Positions 1-9,578 of a stretch of 64,000 nt of DNA are shown piece by piece; the first letter of the stretch is position 1, and every line of letters begins with the position of its first letter. The position numbers were made by a program, and so were the translations under genes. The notes beneath the pieces are model-generated. The model saw only the letters and a program-made list of their open reading frames with translations, was not told the origin of the DNA and searched no databases. The stretch comes from Pseudomaricurvus alcaniphilus (GTDB lineage: Bacteria; Pseudomonadota; Gammaproteobacteria; Pseudomonadales; Cellvibrionaceae). The stretch is taken from NCBI RefSeq assembly GCF_011440395.1, contig NZ_JAAOIX010000001.1:248001-312000 (forward strand), read 5' to 3'.

Positions 1-837
1 CTGGCTGGGCACACCGCAGAACTGCTGGTAATCAATCAGCTGGCGCAAAGACGGGTTGTCGCCACACACCAGGCAATCGGTATTTCGGTGCAAGCGCAGC
101 TCTTCGAATTTCATATCCAGCGCATCGTAGAGCAACAACCGGCCGCTGAGAGACGTCCCCATCCCGGTAATTATTTTCACCGCTTCAGTGGCCTGGATGC
201 TGGCAATAATTGCCGGCAAGACCCCCAACACCCCGCCCTCCGCACAGGAAGGTACCGAACCGGGCGGCGGTGGCTGGGGAAACAGGCAGCGATAACAGGG
301 CCCGCCCTGGTGGTGAAAAACCGAGGCCTGGCCCTCAAAGCGGAAAATACTGCCGTAGACATTGGGCTTGCCGAGAATGACGCAGGCATCATTCACCAAA
401 TAGCGGGTGGGAAAATTATCCGTACCGTCGATCACCAGGTCGTAGTCGCCGATAATTTCCAGGGCATTGGCGGCAGTCAGTGCGGTGTCGTAAACCCGGG
501 TGCGGGTATTGGGGTTCAAATCCTGCAACCGCCGCGCCGCCCGCGCGGCCTTGTTTTCGCCGATGTCGGACACTCCAAACAGGACCTGGCGCTGCAAATT
601 GGATTCGTCGACCCGGTCGGGGTCGACAATACCCAATGTACCGACCCCGGCCGCAGCCAAATACAGGCACAGGGGCGAACCCAGCCCCCCGGCACCCACC
701 ACCAGCACTTTAGCGGCCTTGAGTTTTTGCTGCCCCAGCTTGCCAAACTCCGGCAGGGTAAGGTGGCGGCTGTAACGGGCTAACTCGCCGGCGTTGAGCT
801 CCGGCAGCGGCTCACTGGTGTGGACATGCGTGTTCAC
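1..837 (-). CDS. moeB: MoeB/ThiF-family adenylyltransferase, 3' end cut off by window edge
   Basis: E1-like enzyme that adenylates the C-terminal glycine of a ubiquitin-like sulfur carrier (MoaD or ThiS), for molybdopterin or thiazole synthesis in the cytoplasm. Reading leftward from a GTG at 837, 279 codons lie in the window. Seen: ATP-binding VGAGGLGS near residue 45, the DxxxxxNLQRQ stretch, VIDGTDNF, and two zinc-type pairs, CYRC and CLVC. The GTG start is preceded by GAGG at a suitable distance, and an in-frame TGA lies just upstream, so the start is well fixed. The protein is already longer than E. coli MoeB (249 aa) and continues past CGDNP...DYQQFC, a tail seen in MoeB/HesA proteins of many proteobacteria; a short tail or a rhodanese domain could follow outside the window. 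MoeB versus ThiF cannot be settled without the neighbours to the left. Confidence 0.9.
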   Translation of the reverse strand, partial: MNTHVHTSEPLPELNAGELARYSRHLTLPEFGKLGQQKLKAAKVLVVGAGGLGSPLCLYLAAAGVGTLGIVDPDRVDESNLQRQVLFGVSDIGENKAARAARRLQDLNPNTRTRVYDTALTAANALEIIGDYDLVIDGTDNFPTRYLVNDACVILGKPNVYGSIFRFEGQASVFHHQGGPCYRCLFPQPPPPGSVPSCAEGGVLGVLPAIIASIQATEAVKIITGMGTSLSGRLLLYDALDMKFEELRLHRNTDCLVCGDNPSLRQLIDYQQFCGVPSQ

Positions 838-1105
838 TGGTACCTCAATCTGCTCTCAAGCGGTTGTTGTTTTTGCATTACTTTTTTTGCAGTACTTTTT
901 CGTCAACTTTTTCGTCAATCCTTGCGCCTGCCCATTTTACCCACGCCCAGGCAGCGAAAACCCGGTATCGAAGTGGAACGGCACTGTCTTTCGCCAGTCT
1001 TAGTCTATGCAACCTGGTAAAACCAGCGGCGCTTATTGTGCGCCAATGGGGCCTCTGGGTACAACAGCAGAGGGTAGTGATTAACCCCGTAAGGAGGGCA
1101 CGGTC

Positions 1106-1564
1106 ATGGCTGGCAATAAAGTACGTGAGCACCTGGACCAGCTCGGCATCAAATACGTTACCATCACCCACTCACCGGCCTACACCGCCCAGGAAATTGC
1201 CGAATCGGCCCATATCTCCGGCAAGGAAATGGCGAAAACGGTCATTGTCATGGCGGATGAACAGCCACTAATGGTGGTGGTGGCCGCCGCGGAACGGGTT
1301 CAACTGGGACGCTTGAAGGACGTTACCGGCTCCAACCAGGTAAGGTTGGCGGACGAGTCGGAGATCCGTGATATGTTCCCCGGCTGCGATACGGGCGGCA
1401 TGCCACCCCTGGGCAGCATGTACAAAATGGACGTCTATGTGTCCAGCCACCTGGCGGAAAATTCACAGATCGCCTTTAACGCCGGTACACACAGCCAACT
1501 GATCCGCATGGATTACAAGGATTTTGTCCAACTGGAACGGCCCCAGGTCATCGAGTTGCAGTAA
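1106..1564 (+). CDS. YbaK/EbsC-type aminoacyl-tRNA deacylase
   Basis: A 152-residue stand-alone editing domain of the YbaK/ProX family, which hydrolyses mischarged aminoacyl-tRNAs (for example Cys- or Ala-tRNAPro) in the cytoplasm. Visible family features are the early THSPAYTAQEIAE segment, the lysine in GKEMAKTVIV, and the late glycine-rich GGMPPLGS. A strong AGGAGG at 1092-1097 fixes the ATG. It stands alone, divergent from the moeB-like gene (268 bp apart) and convergent with the AraC gene. The exact tRNA target cannot be read from sequence. Confidence 0.88.
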   Translation: MAGNKVREHLDQLGIKYVTITHSPAYTAQEIAESAHISGKEMAKTVIVMADEQPLMVVVAAAERVQLGRLKDVTGSNQVRLADESEIRDMFPGCDTGGMPPLGSMYKMDVYVSSHLAENSQIAFNAGTHSQLIRMDYKDFVQLERPQVIELQ

Positions 1565-1610
1565 TTGCGACACCAGGGCCTGCCCCGGATTATGTGGCAG
1601 CGTTCACGTA

Positions 1611-2471
1611 CTAACTGGTAGCCCGCTGGCGAAATTCCCGCGGGCTCATGCCATTGGCTTTCTGGAAACGCCGACTGAAATAGAACGGGTCGCTAAACCC
1701 CAACTGATCGGCAATTTGCGCCATTGACAGCCCGGTGCGGGCCAATAAATCCCGGGCGCGATCGAGGCGCAGCTGTTCCAGGTAGCGCAGCGGTGGCATC
1801 TTCAGGCTGGCGCGAAACAGGTGCGCAAAGTAAGACGGACTGAGACCGGCCACTGCGGCCATATCCGCCACCGTCATGCTCTGGCCGAGGTGCGCGTGCA
1901 TAAATTCGATGGCTTTATCAAGCCGCCCGTCGAAACTACCCCCTGCGCCCATAGGCGCCATTTCAGCACAATATAACAAGCCCTGCTCCAGTGCATTCAT
2001 GGCCCAGGCGATACGCTGTGGCGATTTCGACAGATAGTGATGCAGCACCCGCAAAAATGCCTTTCGCGCCTTCACCGCGGTAGTGGAATCATCCATATCA
2101 AGCAGGATCACACCGGAGCTTTCCGGCGGTCTTTCCAGCAACGGCTCCCAGTGCTTCCAGTGGTGGAAGTGGATCCACACCACATCCCACTCCTGCGACT
2201 CCGGGTGGGTGCCGTAGTCATGGGCTGTCAACGGCGGAATAATGGCTACAGAGCCCGCGGGCAATGCCGTGAGCGCACCGGCGCCGGCAAAGTAGCCGCA
2301 CCCCGCCAGCGTCACTTGCATGACATAATCATTGGTGCCGGATGCGCGCAGCACATGATAGCCAGGGCCGTAGTGGTTGTGCCCGGCCACGACCCGTGAG
2401 TAGATCGGTATCTGTCTGTATTCGCCCGTTTCCATAGCAGAAAAGTACAGGTATTCAGCCGGACCGTCCAT
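1611..2471 (-). CDS. AraC-family regulator of the GH36/glycerol locus
   Basis: A 286-residue transcription factor with an N-terminal cupin-like sensor half (residues about 20-150, with a YGPGYHVLRAS... beta-rich start) and a C-terminal AraC DNA-binding domain: first helix-turn-helix around MTVADMAAVAGLSPSYFAHLF, second around MAQIADQLGFSDPFYFSRRF, ending in MSPREFRQ. This layout is that of MelR/MsmR/RafR-type sugar regulators, which activate upon binding an alpha-galactoside. It is transcribed away from the alpha-galactosidase operon, with 354 bp between the two starts, so it is the obvious candidate to control that operon. The start has only an A-rich leader and no clear Shine-Dalgarno; an ATG 12 codons in is a possible alternative. 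Confidence 0.88.
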   Translation of the reverse strand: MDGPAEYLYFSAMETGEYRQIPIYSRVVAGHNHYGPGYHVLRASGTNDYVMQVTLAGCGYFAGAGALTALPAGSVAIIPPLTAHDYGTHPESQEWDVVWIHFHHWKHWEPLLERPPESSGVILLDMDDSTTAVKARKAFLRVLHHYLSKSPQRIAWAMNALEQGLLYCAEMAPMGAGGSFDGRLDKAIEFMHAHLGQSMTVADMAAVAGLSPSYFAHLFRASLKMPPLRYLEQLRLDRARDLLARTGLSMAQIADQLGFSDPFYFSRRFQKANGMSPREFRQRATS

Positions 2472-2825
2472 TCTTTTTCTGCTTCAGCAGGCGCAGAATA
2501 CTCCCACATACCAATAAACCTGATTCACGAAATCAGCAGACCAGCAGGTGAAGGCTCATGGCACATCCAACAAGTAGCGATGCATTATTCGTCTTAACCC
2601 GGAGCGGCGCCGTCCCAACTCGGGATGCCGCGGGCGACTTTAGCGTCGCGCTCTCCCCCACATAATCCAGGCTATTTCCCATGGCCTACGCCACTGCGTA
2701 AGCCACGCGGAAAAATCGCACCCCCTTACAGATTGACCCCGGAACCCAGGTTCCCGGCAGCCGGGTTACGCCTGCACAAAACAGACACCGCCACAGGGTG
2801 TAACAAGGAATTAAAGGAAAACTTG
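2472..2825. promoter_or_regulatory. Divergent control region between araC-type gene and GH36 operon
   Basis: Gene-free space between two divergent starts, so both promoters must lie here. GC-rich inverted repeats are present around 2750-2768 (CCCGGCAGCCGGG with AACCC/GGGTT outside it). No clear -10/-35 pair or AraC half-site repeat could be picked out by eye. An open frame extends the GH36 gene upstream to 2625, but it has no ribosome site and its translation looks non-coding. Confidence 0.5.
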
Positions 2826-5045
2826 ATGAACACAATGATTTCGGTCACCGACGAGCGCGAATTCCTGCTCTCCAACGCGCGCATCAGCTACGCCTTTCGG
2901 GCTTCGCCCCAGGGCATCCTGGAACATTTGTATTTTGGCAATCACGTCTCCGGCGCTGCCGGCCTGGCGGCTTCGATCCGCAAGACCTACCGCACCACCA
3001 CCGCCGAGTTTGAAGGCGTGCCCTACTACCACCTGGCGGACACGCCGCAGGAATACCCCCTGTTCGGCACCAGTGATTTTCGTCACCCGGCGCTGCACGG
3101 CGTCAACGCCGACGGCAACAGTATTTTCACCCTGCGCTACGACAGCCATCGTATCAGCAGTGACAAACCCGCTTTGCCGGGGCTGCCTTCAGCCCGAGGC
3201 GGCGACAGCGAAACCCTGGTCGTGACCCTGAAGGATGCGGTTTACGGCCTGACCGTGGATTTGAACTACACCATCTACCGCGATTACGACGTGGTGTGCC
3301 GCTCCACCACCATCACCAATGATGGCCAACACACCATCGAATTGCTCAATGTCGCCAGCTCCTGCCTGGACTTGCCCGCCGACGACTACGAGCTGCTGCA
3401 CCTGCACGGCACCTGGGCACGAGAATTCAATGCCGAGCGCATCGCCATGCCCACCGCCCGCTGCGTGATTGAGTCCACCCGCGGCACCAGCAGCGCCGCC
3501 CACAACCCGTTTCTGGCGGTAATGGAAAAAGACGCCACCGAAACCAGCGGCCGGGTCTACGGCACCGCGCTGATGTACAGCGGCAGCTTTGCCATCAGTA
3601 TTGAGAAAGGCGAGTTCGAGGAAGTGCGGGTATTGACCGGCATCAATCCGTTCAATTTTCGCTGGCAGCTGGAGCCCGGTGCCAGCTTTAACTCCCCGGA
3701 GGTGCTGCAGGTTTACACTGACCGGGGCTTGTCCAGCATGAGTCGCACCTGGCACCGCTTTATCCAGGACCGCATCAGCGAACCGCGTTTCGCCCATTCA
3801 GCGCGCCCCTCCTATTTCAATACCTGGGAGGCGGCCTATTTCAATGTCAATGAAACCTCCATTCTGAGGTTGGCCGACCGGGCAAAAGAACTGGGGCTGG
3901 AAATGCTGGTGGTGGACGATGGCTGGTTTGAGGGCCGTGACAGTGAGACCACGTCCCTCGGTGACTGGCAGCCGGACCCGGGCAAGTTTCCGTCCGGAAT
4001 TGCCGCGCTGGCCAAGCAGGTAAAACAGCGGGGCTTGAAATTCGGCATCTGGGTCGAGCCGGAGATGGTTAACGAAAAATCCAAACTCTACCAGCAGCAC
4101 CCGGACTGGATTCTGCACGTGCCGCACCGCAAGCCTTCACTCGGCCGCTACCAGTACGTGCTGGATTACTCCCGCGCCGACGTGGTCGAGCATATGTTCA
4201 ACCAGCTCGATGAGTTGCTGAGCTGCGGGTCTATCGACTACATCAAGTGGGACATGAACCGCCTTATGACCGAGGCGGGCTCTGCACTGTTGCCCGCCGA
4301 GCGCCAGCTGGAAACGCCACATCGCTATATTCTCGGCCTCTACAACCTGGTGCAACGGATCACCGCCAAGTACCCCGACGTGCTGTTCGAAAATTGTGCC
4401 TCGGGCGGCAATCGCTACGACCTCGGTATGCTGCGCTATATGTCCCAGGGCTGGCCCAGTGACATGGTGGATCCGGTTGGTCGCCTGTCGATTCTGAACG
4501 GCGCTTCGTATCTGTTCCCGCCCTCTGTCCTGGCGGCCTATGTGGGACCATCACCCAACCACCAGAACGGTCGTCATTCGTCGTTGCAAGCCCGTTTCGA
4601 TGCCGCCTTTTTCTGCGCTGCACGAGGCATTTCTCTCAGTGAGGCCGACCTCGACCGGGATGCTGACGAAATTCGCGAGGGTTTCGCCGTTCTGCGCGAG
4701 TCCGCCGACGATGTGGTCAATGGCGCTTTCCACCGGGTATTTCACCGCGCCAACGAAACCTGTTGGCAGCTCACATCAGCCGACGGCAATAGCGTTTATG
4801 TGGGCTACTACCACGTTTTGTCGGCCCCCAACTTACCCTTTAAAAAGGCCCTGCTCAGGGACCTGGACCCCAACGCCGAGTATCGACTGACAAAAAACCC
4901 CGCCAGCACGTATACCGGCGCCGCACTGATGCACAGCGGCCTGGCGCTGCCCTGGGTCGACGTCCTGCAATACAACCCGGAGCTGGAGTATATGGATAAA
5001 GGTGATTTTTCCACCTGCATCCTGGTTCTGGAAAAAGTGACTTGA
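2826..5045 (+). CDS. Alpha-galactosidase, glycoside hydrolase family 36, cytoplasmic
   Basis: Retaining alpha-galactosidase (739 aa, the normal GH36 length) that releases galactose from alpha-galactosides. The N-terminal beta-sandwich is followed by the TIM barrel with WEAAYFN and VVDDGWF near residues 335-365, GIWVEPEMVN near 410, the nucleophile Asp476 in YIKWDMNR, and the acid/base Asp546 in the GWPSDMVDP segment after ENCASGGNRYD. No signal peptide is seen, so it should act in the cytoplasm on an imported substrate. The chosen ATG has AAAGGAAAA upstream; a longer frame from 2625 reads as non-coding. It heads a run with a TonB receptor, symporter, glycerol kinase and G3P dehydrogenase; that context points to an alpha-galactosyl-glycerol as substrate (inference). 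Melibiose or raffinose-type sugars remain possible. Confidence 0.93.
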   Translation: MNTMISVTDEREFLLSNARISYAFRASPQGILEHLYFGNHVSGAAGLAASIRKTYRTTTAEFEGVPYYHLADTPQEYPLFGTSDFRHPALHGVNADGNSIFTLRYDSHRISSDKPALPGLPSARGGDSETLVVTLKDAVYGLTVDLNYTIYRDYDVVCRSTTITNDGQHTIELLNVASSCLDLPADDYELLHLHGTWAREFNAERIAMPTARCVIESTRGTSSAAHNPFLAVMEKDATETSGRVYGTALMYSGSFAISIEKGEFEEVRVLTGINPFNFRWQLEPGASFNSPEVLQVYTDRGLSSMSRTWHRFIQDRISEPRFAHSARPSYFNTWEAAYFNVNETSILRLADRAKELGLEMLVVDDGWFEGRDSETTSLGDWQPDPGKFPSGIAALAKQVKQRGLKFGIWVEPEMVNEKSKLYQQHPDWILHVPHRKPSLGRYQYVLDYSRADVVEHMFNQLDELLSCGSIDYIKWDMNRLMTEAGSALLPAERQLETPHRYILGLYNLVQRITAKYPDVLFENCASGGNRYDLGMLRYMSQGWPSDMVDPVGRLSILNGASYLFPPSVLAAYVGPSPNHQNGRHSSLQARFDAAFFCAARGISLSEADLDRDADEIREGFAVLRESADDVVNGAFHRVFHRANETCWQLTSADGNSVYVGYYHVLSAPNLPFKKALLRDLDPNAEYRLTKNPASTYTGAALMHSGLALPWVDVLQYNPELEYMDKGDFSTCILVLEKVT

Positions 5046-5177
5046 GGAGGCTCGATGACTGAAAACTGCCGGTCACTGCGACCGGGTTAAATAATGTTCG
5101 GTAAGTAACCTGTAGGTTAAGTAATAAAGCAACAAAAAAGTAAACATAAATCCAAACAAGCAGAAAAAGGCAATTCT

Positions 5178-7991
5178 ATGAATAACATAATGAAACCACT
5201 GCAAAAATTCAGCGGCACCCTGGCCATGGCAACCTGTCTGGTGTCTCCAACGGTACTGGCGCAAGCCATCGAGGAAGTCGTGGTCAGCGGCATCAGGAGC
5301 AGCCTCGAGAGCGCTGCCTCGATGAAAGAAAATGCGATGGGTGTGGTTGACGCCATATCCGCCGAGGACATTGGCAAATTCCCCGACGCCAACGTGGCCG
5401 AATCCCTGCAGCGTATTACCGGTGTTGCCATTACTCGCGGTCGCGGCGGCGAAGGGCAATTTGTCACCATTCGCGGCCTCGGCGAAGAGTTCAACGCGGT
5501 GACCTTTAACGGTCGCCTGCTGGCCACTGAAAACCCGGGGCGTGAATTCAGCTTCGACGTTATCGCCTCCGAACTGATCCACACCGCTACGGTCAACAAA
5601 ACCGCCATCACCTCCCAGGGCGACGGCAGCATCGGCGGCCGCGTCAATGTCGAAACCGCGCGCCCGTTGAGCAGCCCCGGCTTGAAAATTGCCGGCTCCA
5701 TCGCCGGGCAATACGACGAACTGTCCGATGAATACGGACCCAAAATGTCCGGCATCATCAGCAACTCCTTTAACGACGACACCTTTGGCGCCCTGGTATC
5801 CTTTGCCTACCAAAAGCGTGACCTGCGCTCGGACGTCGCCGAAGCGCTGGGCTTTTTCCCGGTCAATGTCGACACCAGCGGCAGCATCGATGACCCCAAC
5901 GACGCCGTACCGATTGCCCCGGGTGGTGAAGGTGTTTTCATCCCGGCGGTATCCGTACTCTCCAACCCGGAAGAGCGTGAGCGCTACAGCGGTACCATTG
6001 CCCTGCAGTGGCAGCCAAACGACGACACGGATATCAACTTCGACGTGCTCTACTCACACTACGAAAGTCCGGCCTCGGCAGTGGGCTATTCCATTTTCCC
6101 CTTTAGCAACGACCTGGTGGAGCCCGGCAGCCTGCAATTCAATGACGCCGGCGTAGTCACTCATGCGAACTATCGCAGCGACAGCGATTTCGACCCCTTC
6201 CTGGTCAACGACTTCCTGGTTCGCTCCACCAATTCGGACGCCGACACCCTCGCCTTTGGCTTGAACGGACGCTTCCAGATCAATGACCAGTTCTCTTTGA
6301 CCGGCGACATCTCCTGGTCCAACGCCGAAGGCACCCGGGACAACACCGGTTCGGACGACGGCAGTGGTCGCTTTTTTGTGGTTGGCGTGCGCGGTGCCGA
6401 GGCCACCTATTCACCTGGTGACGAAGTACCCAACCTGGGCTTTACTGGCCCCGACCGCCTGGTCACCGACGCCGCCTCCCTGGCCGCCTCCAACCAGGTA
6501 CCGCTGGATCAACTGGACCCCTCAACCTATCGGGCCCACTTTGCCAGGAACTCCAGTTTCGTCATTGACGATGAGATTTTCGCATTCAAGGTCGATGGCA
6601 ACTTTGAATTCGACGAAGATGTCTCCCTCCAGTTCGGTGTCGACTACACCGATCGGGAAAAAGGCAACCGCGCGGTCAACAACAACCCGACCTTCTGCCA
6701 GTTCTGCGGTTACGGCACCTCCCTGCGCGACGTCAATCCCGCAGTATTTGACGCCTTCTTCGCCGACGGCGCCCGGGTCAATGCCGACAATGACATTCTC
6801 GACGGCACCAGTGCCGAACTGCCGCGCAGCTTCGTCACCTTCAGCGCGGATTTCCTCGAAGAGCTTTACGCCGGCAGTGCCATACCTGGTGCGGCGGAAG
6901 CGTTAGTGCCACAGTTCCGACCGGCTGAGTCGACCGTGGTCAGCGAGCAGGTGTTCGGTTCTTATATCCAGGCCAACCTTGCCGGTGAACTGGCGGGCTT
7001 CCCCTGGACCGGTAACGCCGGTGTGCGCTTTGCCTATACCCAGTCGGAATCTGCCGGGGCACAAAACCAGATCATCGGCCGTATCGACCAGGGCGCTGGC
7101 AACCAGACCTTCCTGCGCAGCGAAGCGACTCCGGTCTCGTTCGACAACGAGTACTTCGATGTCCTGCCCGCATTCAACATCAGCTTCAGCCTGACCGACA
7201 ACCTGTACTTGCGCGCCGCTTTTGCCAAGTCCCTGACCCGCCCAACACTGACGGATCTGTCCACGGCGTTTTCCATTCCCTCGACCAACGTCGGGCTGGA
7301 ATCCATCGCCCAGGGCAACCCGTTACTGGACCCGGTTCGGGCCAATAACTTTGACCTGTCACTGGAGTACTTTGGTGACAAGGTCAACGCCTCTGCGGCC
7401 GTGTTCCACAAGACCATCGACGGCTTTATCTCCAACATCACCGTGGATACCCCCATCAATGTGGGCGACAGTGTCGACACCAGCGGCAATGTGATAGAAA
7501 CTGACACCATCATCAACTTTGATGTCACCAAGCCTGACAACTCCGACAATGCCGAAGTTTACGGTTTGGAACTGGCGGGACAGTACCTGTGGGACAGCGG
7601 CTGGGGCTTGTTGGCGAACATCACCTTTGCTGACAGCAGTGTCGACGGCCTGACCGAGCAGTCTTCCACCCTGGAAAACATTTCCGATGTTTCCTGGAAT
7701 ATGTCCGGCTTTTACGAAAACCATGGCTTCTCTGCCCGCCTGTCGGTCAACAACCGCGGCGACTACGTGCAGACCACCATTGGTGAGAGTGGCTTTACCG
7801 AGATCGTTGATGATTACCAGCAGATCGACTTCTCCGCCAGCTACGACATCACTGACAACGCCACGGTCTTCTTCGATGCCATCAACCTGGGTGACGAACC
7901 CTTGTTTGTCTACTCCGGACACCGCGCCCGATTGCAGACCTTTGAAGAAAATGGTCGTCGCTTTGTGCTCGGCATTCGTGCCAACTTCTAA
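5178..7991 (+). CDS. TonB-dependent receptor (Caulobacter/Xanthomonas type)
   Basis: Outer-membrane active transporter of 937 aa. A signal peptide (about residues 1-29, ending VLAQA) is followed by a TonB-box-like EEVVVSGIR, a plug domain (GKFPDANVAESLQRITGV, then VTIRGLG), and a long beta barrel ending in a C-terminal Phe (RANF). No STN signalling domain is present, so it transports only. It lies 132 bp after the GH36 gene and before the symporter, and should bring the operon's substrate into the periplasm using TonB-ExbBD energy. It is clearly different in sequence from the two closely related receptors at 15.3 and 26 kb. Confidence 0.93.
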   Translation: MNNIMKPLQKFSGTLAMATCLVSPTVLAQAIEEVVVSGIRSSLESAASMKENAMGVVDAISAEDIGKFPDANVAESLQRITGVAITRGRGGEGQFVTIRGLGEEFNAVTFNGRLLATENPGREFSFDVIASELIHTATVNKTAITSQGDGSIGGRVNVETARPLSSPGLKIAGSIAGQYDELSDEYGPKMSGIISNSFNDDTFGALVSFAYQKRDLRSDVAEALGFFPVNVDTSGSIDDPNDAVPIAPGGEGVFIPAVSVLSNPEERERYSGTIALQWQPNDDTDINFDVLYSHYESPASAVGYSIFPFSNDLVEPGSLQFNDAGVVTHANYRSDSDFDPFLVNDFLVRSTNSDADTLAFGLNGRFQINDQFSLTGDISWSNAEGTRDNTGSDDGSGRFFVVGVRGAEATYSPGDEVPNLGFTGPDRLVTDAASLAASNQVPLDQLDPSTYRAHFARNSSFVIDDEIFAFKVDGNFEFDEDVSLQFGVDYTDREKGNRAVNNNPTFCQFCGYGTSLRDVNPAVFDAFFADGARVNADNDILDGTSAELPRSFVTFSADFLEELYAGSAIPGAAEALVPQFRPAESTVVSEQVFGSYIQANLAGELAGFPWTGNAGVRFAYTQSESAGAQNQIIGRIDQGAGNQTFLRSEATPVSFDNEYFDVLPAFNISFSLTDNLYLRAAFAKSLTRPTLTDLSTAFSIPSTNVGLESIAQGNPLLDPVRANNFDLSLEYFGDKVNASAAVFHKTIDGFISNITVDTPINVGDSVDTSGNVIETDTIINFDVTKPDNSDNAEVYGLELAGQYLWDSGWGLLANITFADSSVDGLTEQSSTLENISDVSWNMSGFYENHGFSARLSVNNRGDYVQTTIGESGFTEIVDDYQQIDFSASYDITDNATVFFDAINLGDEPLFVYSGHRARLQTFEENGRRFVLGIRANF

Positions 7992-8004
7992 ACTCCGGCA
8001 CGCC

Positions 8005-8036
8005 CCCCGGTGCGTTCGAACTTGAATGCACCGGGG
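8005..8036 (+). terminator. Strong intercistronic hairpin after the TonB receptor
   Basis: CCCCGGTGCGTTC pairs with GAATGCACCGGGG (13 bp with one G-U pair) around a 6-base loop. No T-run follows, so complete termination is unlikely. Its place, 13 bases after the receptor stop and about 60 before the symporter start, fits an RNA-stabilising or partly terminating element that keeps receptor mRNA higher than that of downstream genes. Confidence 0.6.
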
Positions 8037-8093
8037 CCAGCCTGGATTTGAATAACGACAAAAGCGTCCGCACACAATAAGAGAGAAAATCTA

Positions 8094-9551
8094 ATGGCAC
8101 TGCAAACACTGCAAATCGGCGTATTTTTCCTGGTGACGGCCTTTATCGGCCTGATCACCTTTCTCAAATGCCACGCAGCAAAGAAATCCGCCGACCATTC
8201 CACTGCCAGTGAGAACAAGGAAGTGTTCCTGGCCGGCGGTGGCCTCTCCTGGATATTTGTCGCCGGTTCCATCACCCTGACCAACCTCAGTACCGATCAG
8301 CTGGTGGGCATGAACGGCAACCAGATGGCCCTGCTGGTGTGGTGGGAGTTTGCCGCGGTAGCCGGCTTGCTGGTGCTGGCCAAGGTATTTTTACCGGTCT
8401 ATTACAAGTATCAGTGCACCACCACCACCGAACTGCTGGAGCGGCGCTACAATGACCACCATATCCGCGCCCTGGTCAGCACCCTGTTTCTGTTAGGTAA
8501 TATCTTTATCTACCTGCCCATCATGCTCTACGGCGGCTCGCTGTTTATGCAGACCATGTTCGGCGTCGATCTACCCATCATGGTGCTGGCCATTGCCTTT
8601 GCCGTGGTCGGAGCCGCCTACGCTATTCTGGGTGGCCTGCGTGCGGTAGCGATTTCCGATACCTACAGCGGCGTGCTGTTATTGGGGCTCGGCATACTGG
8701 TCGTGTTCCTGGCAATGAAGACCATCGATTTTGATTTCAGCGGCATTCCGCCCGAGCGCCTGACCCTGATCGGCGACAAGGACTCTCCTATCCCCTGGAC
8801 CACGCTGTTTACCGGCATGATCTTTATCCAGACCTACTACTGGAGTACTAACCAGACCATTACCCAGCGCGCCATGGCCTCCCCGACCCTGAAAGAGGGA
8901 CAAAAGGGTGTCTATGCCGCAGCCGCGATACGGCTAATGATCGTGCCCCCCATGATCGTTATCCCCGGCATTGTTTCCTACAAATCGTACGGCGATATTG
9001 GCGACGCCGCCTACGGCCGTATTGTCGGCGATGTATTGCCCGTGTGGTTGTCCGGCGCCTTTGCCGCCGCCATAGCCGCGGCGGTACTGACCAGCTTTAA
9101 CAGCGTGCTCAATTCGTCCACCGCCTTGTATGTCTGTGACATCCACGAAAAGTACATCGGCAAGGCCCCCAACGTTCCGCGCCTGAACGGCTTTATTACC
9201 CTGATTTTCGTGGTGATAGCGCTGTTGCTGGTACCGGTCTATAGCGGCGCCGCCAGCATTATCAACATACTGCAGCAACTCAATGGCCTGCTCAGCATGC
9301 CTATTCTGTCGTGCTTTATCGTCGGCCTGGTGTTTAAGAATGTCGATTCGCGCGCCGCTATTACCGCGGTAGTGTTCGGCGTTTGCCTGTATGCCTTCTT
9401 CTCATTTGTGTGGGCACCCCTGCACTATATTCACATGATGTTTGTCACCCTGTTAAGCTGTGTCGCAACCGCCCTGCTGGTCAGCCGTTTCGTCTTCGGC
9501 AAACAGGCCAGCCTGGCCATCGGCCGCAACGCCGAACCACACCTCGTATAA
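8094..9551 (+). CDS. Sodium:solute symporter (SSS/SLC5 family), YidK-like
   Basis: Inner-membrane sodium-coupled transporter, 485 aa, with the many hydrophobic segments of the LeuT-fold SSS family. The family positions used for sugar binding in vSGLT have counterparts here: Gln in STDQLVGMNG, Glu in VWWEF, Asn-Gln in YWSTNQTITQR. A GAGAG leader precedes the ATG. Placed between the receptor and glycerol kinase, with a signal-less alpha-galactosidase in the same operon, it most likely imports the intact galactoside from the periplasm (inference); import of free galactose or glycerol cannot be excluded. Confidence 0.9.
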   Translation: MALQTLQIGVFFLVTAFIGLITFLKCHAAKKSADHSTASENKEVFLAGGGLSWIFVAGSITLTNLSTDQLVGMNGNQMALLVWWEFAAVAGLLVLAKVFLPVYYKYQCTTTTELLERRYNDHHIRALVSTLFLLGNIFIYLPIMLYGGSLFMQTMFGVDLPIMVLAIAFAVVGAAYAILGGLRAVAISDTYSGVLLLGLGILVVFLAMKTIDFDFSGIPPERLTLIGDKDSPIPWTTLFTGMIFIQTYYWSTNQTITQRAMASPTLKEGQKGVYAAAAIRLMIVPPMIVIPGIVSYKSYGDIGDAAYGRIVGDVLPVWLSGAFAAAIAAAVLTSFNSVLNSSTALYVCDIHEKYIGKAPNVPRLNGFITLIFVVIALLLVPVYSGAASIINILQQLNGLLSMPILSCFIVGLVFKNVDSRAAITAVVFGVCLYAFFSFVWAPLHYIHMMFVTLLSCVATALLVSRFVFGKQASLAIGRNAEPHLV

Positions 9552-9578
9552 GACACAACGCCTTCTGGAGCATAAACA

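Noticed and set aside
2625-2825. 67-codon N-terminal extension of the GH36 gene
   Set aside because: No ribosome site, unlike-protein sequence, and the ATG at 2826 has a good leader and gives the normal family length.
5073-5813. Long open frame antisense to the first TonB receptor
   Set aside because: The sense strand codes a clear receptor; the antisense product is Gly/Ala-rich with no motif, as expected from codon bias.
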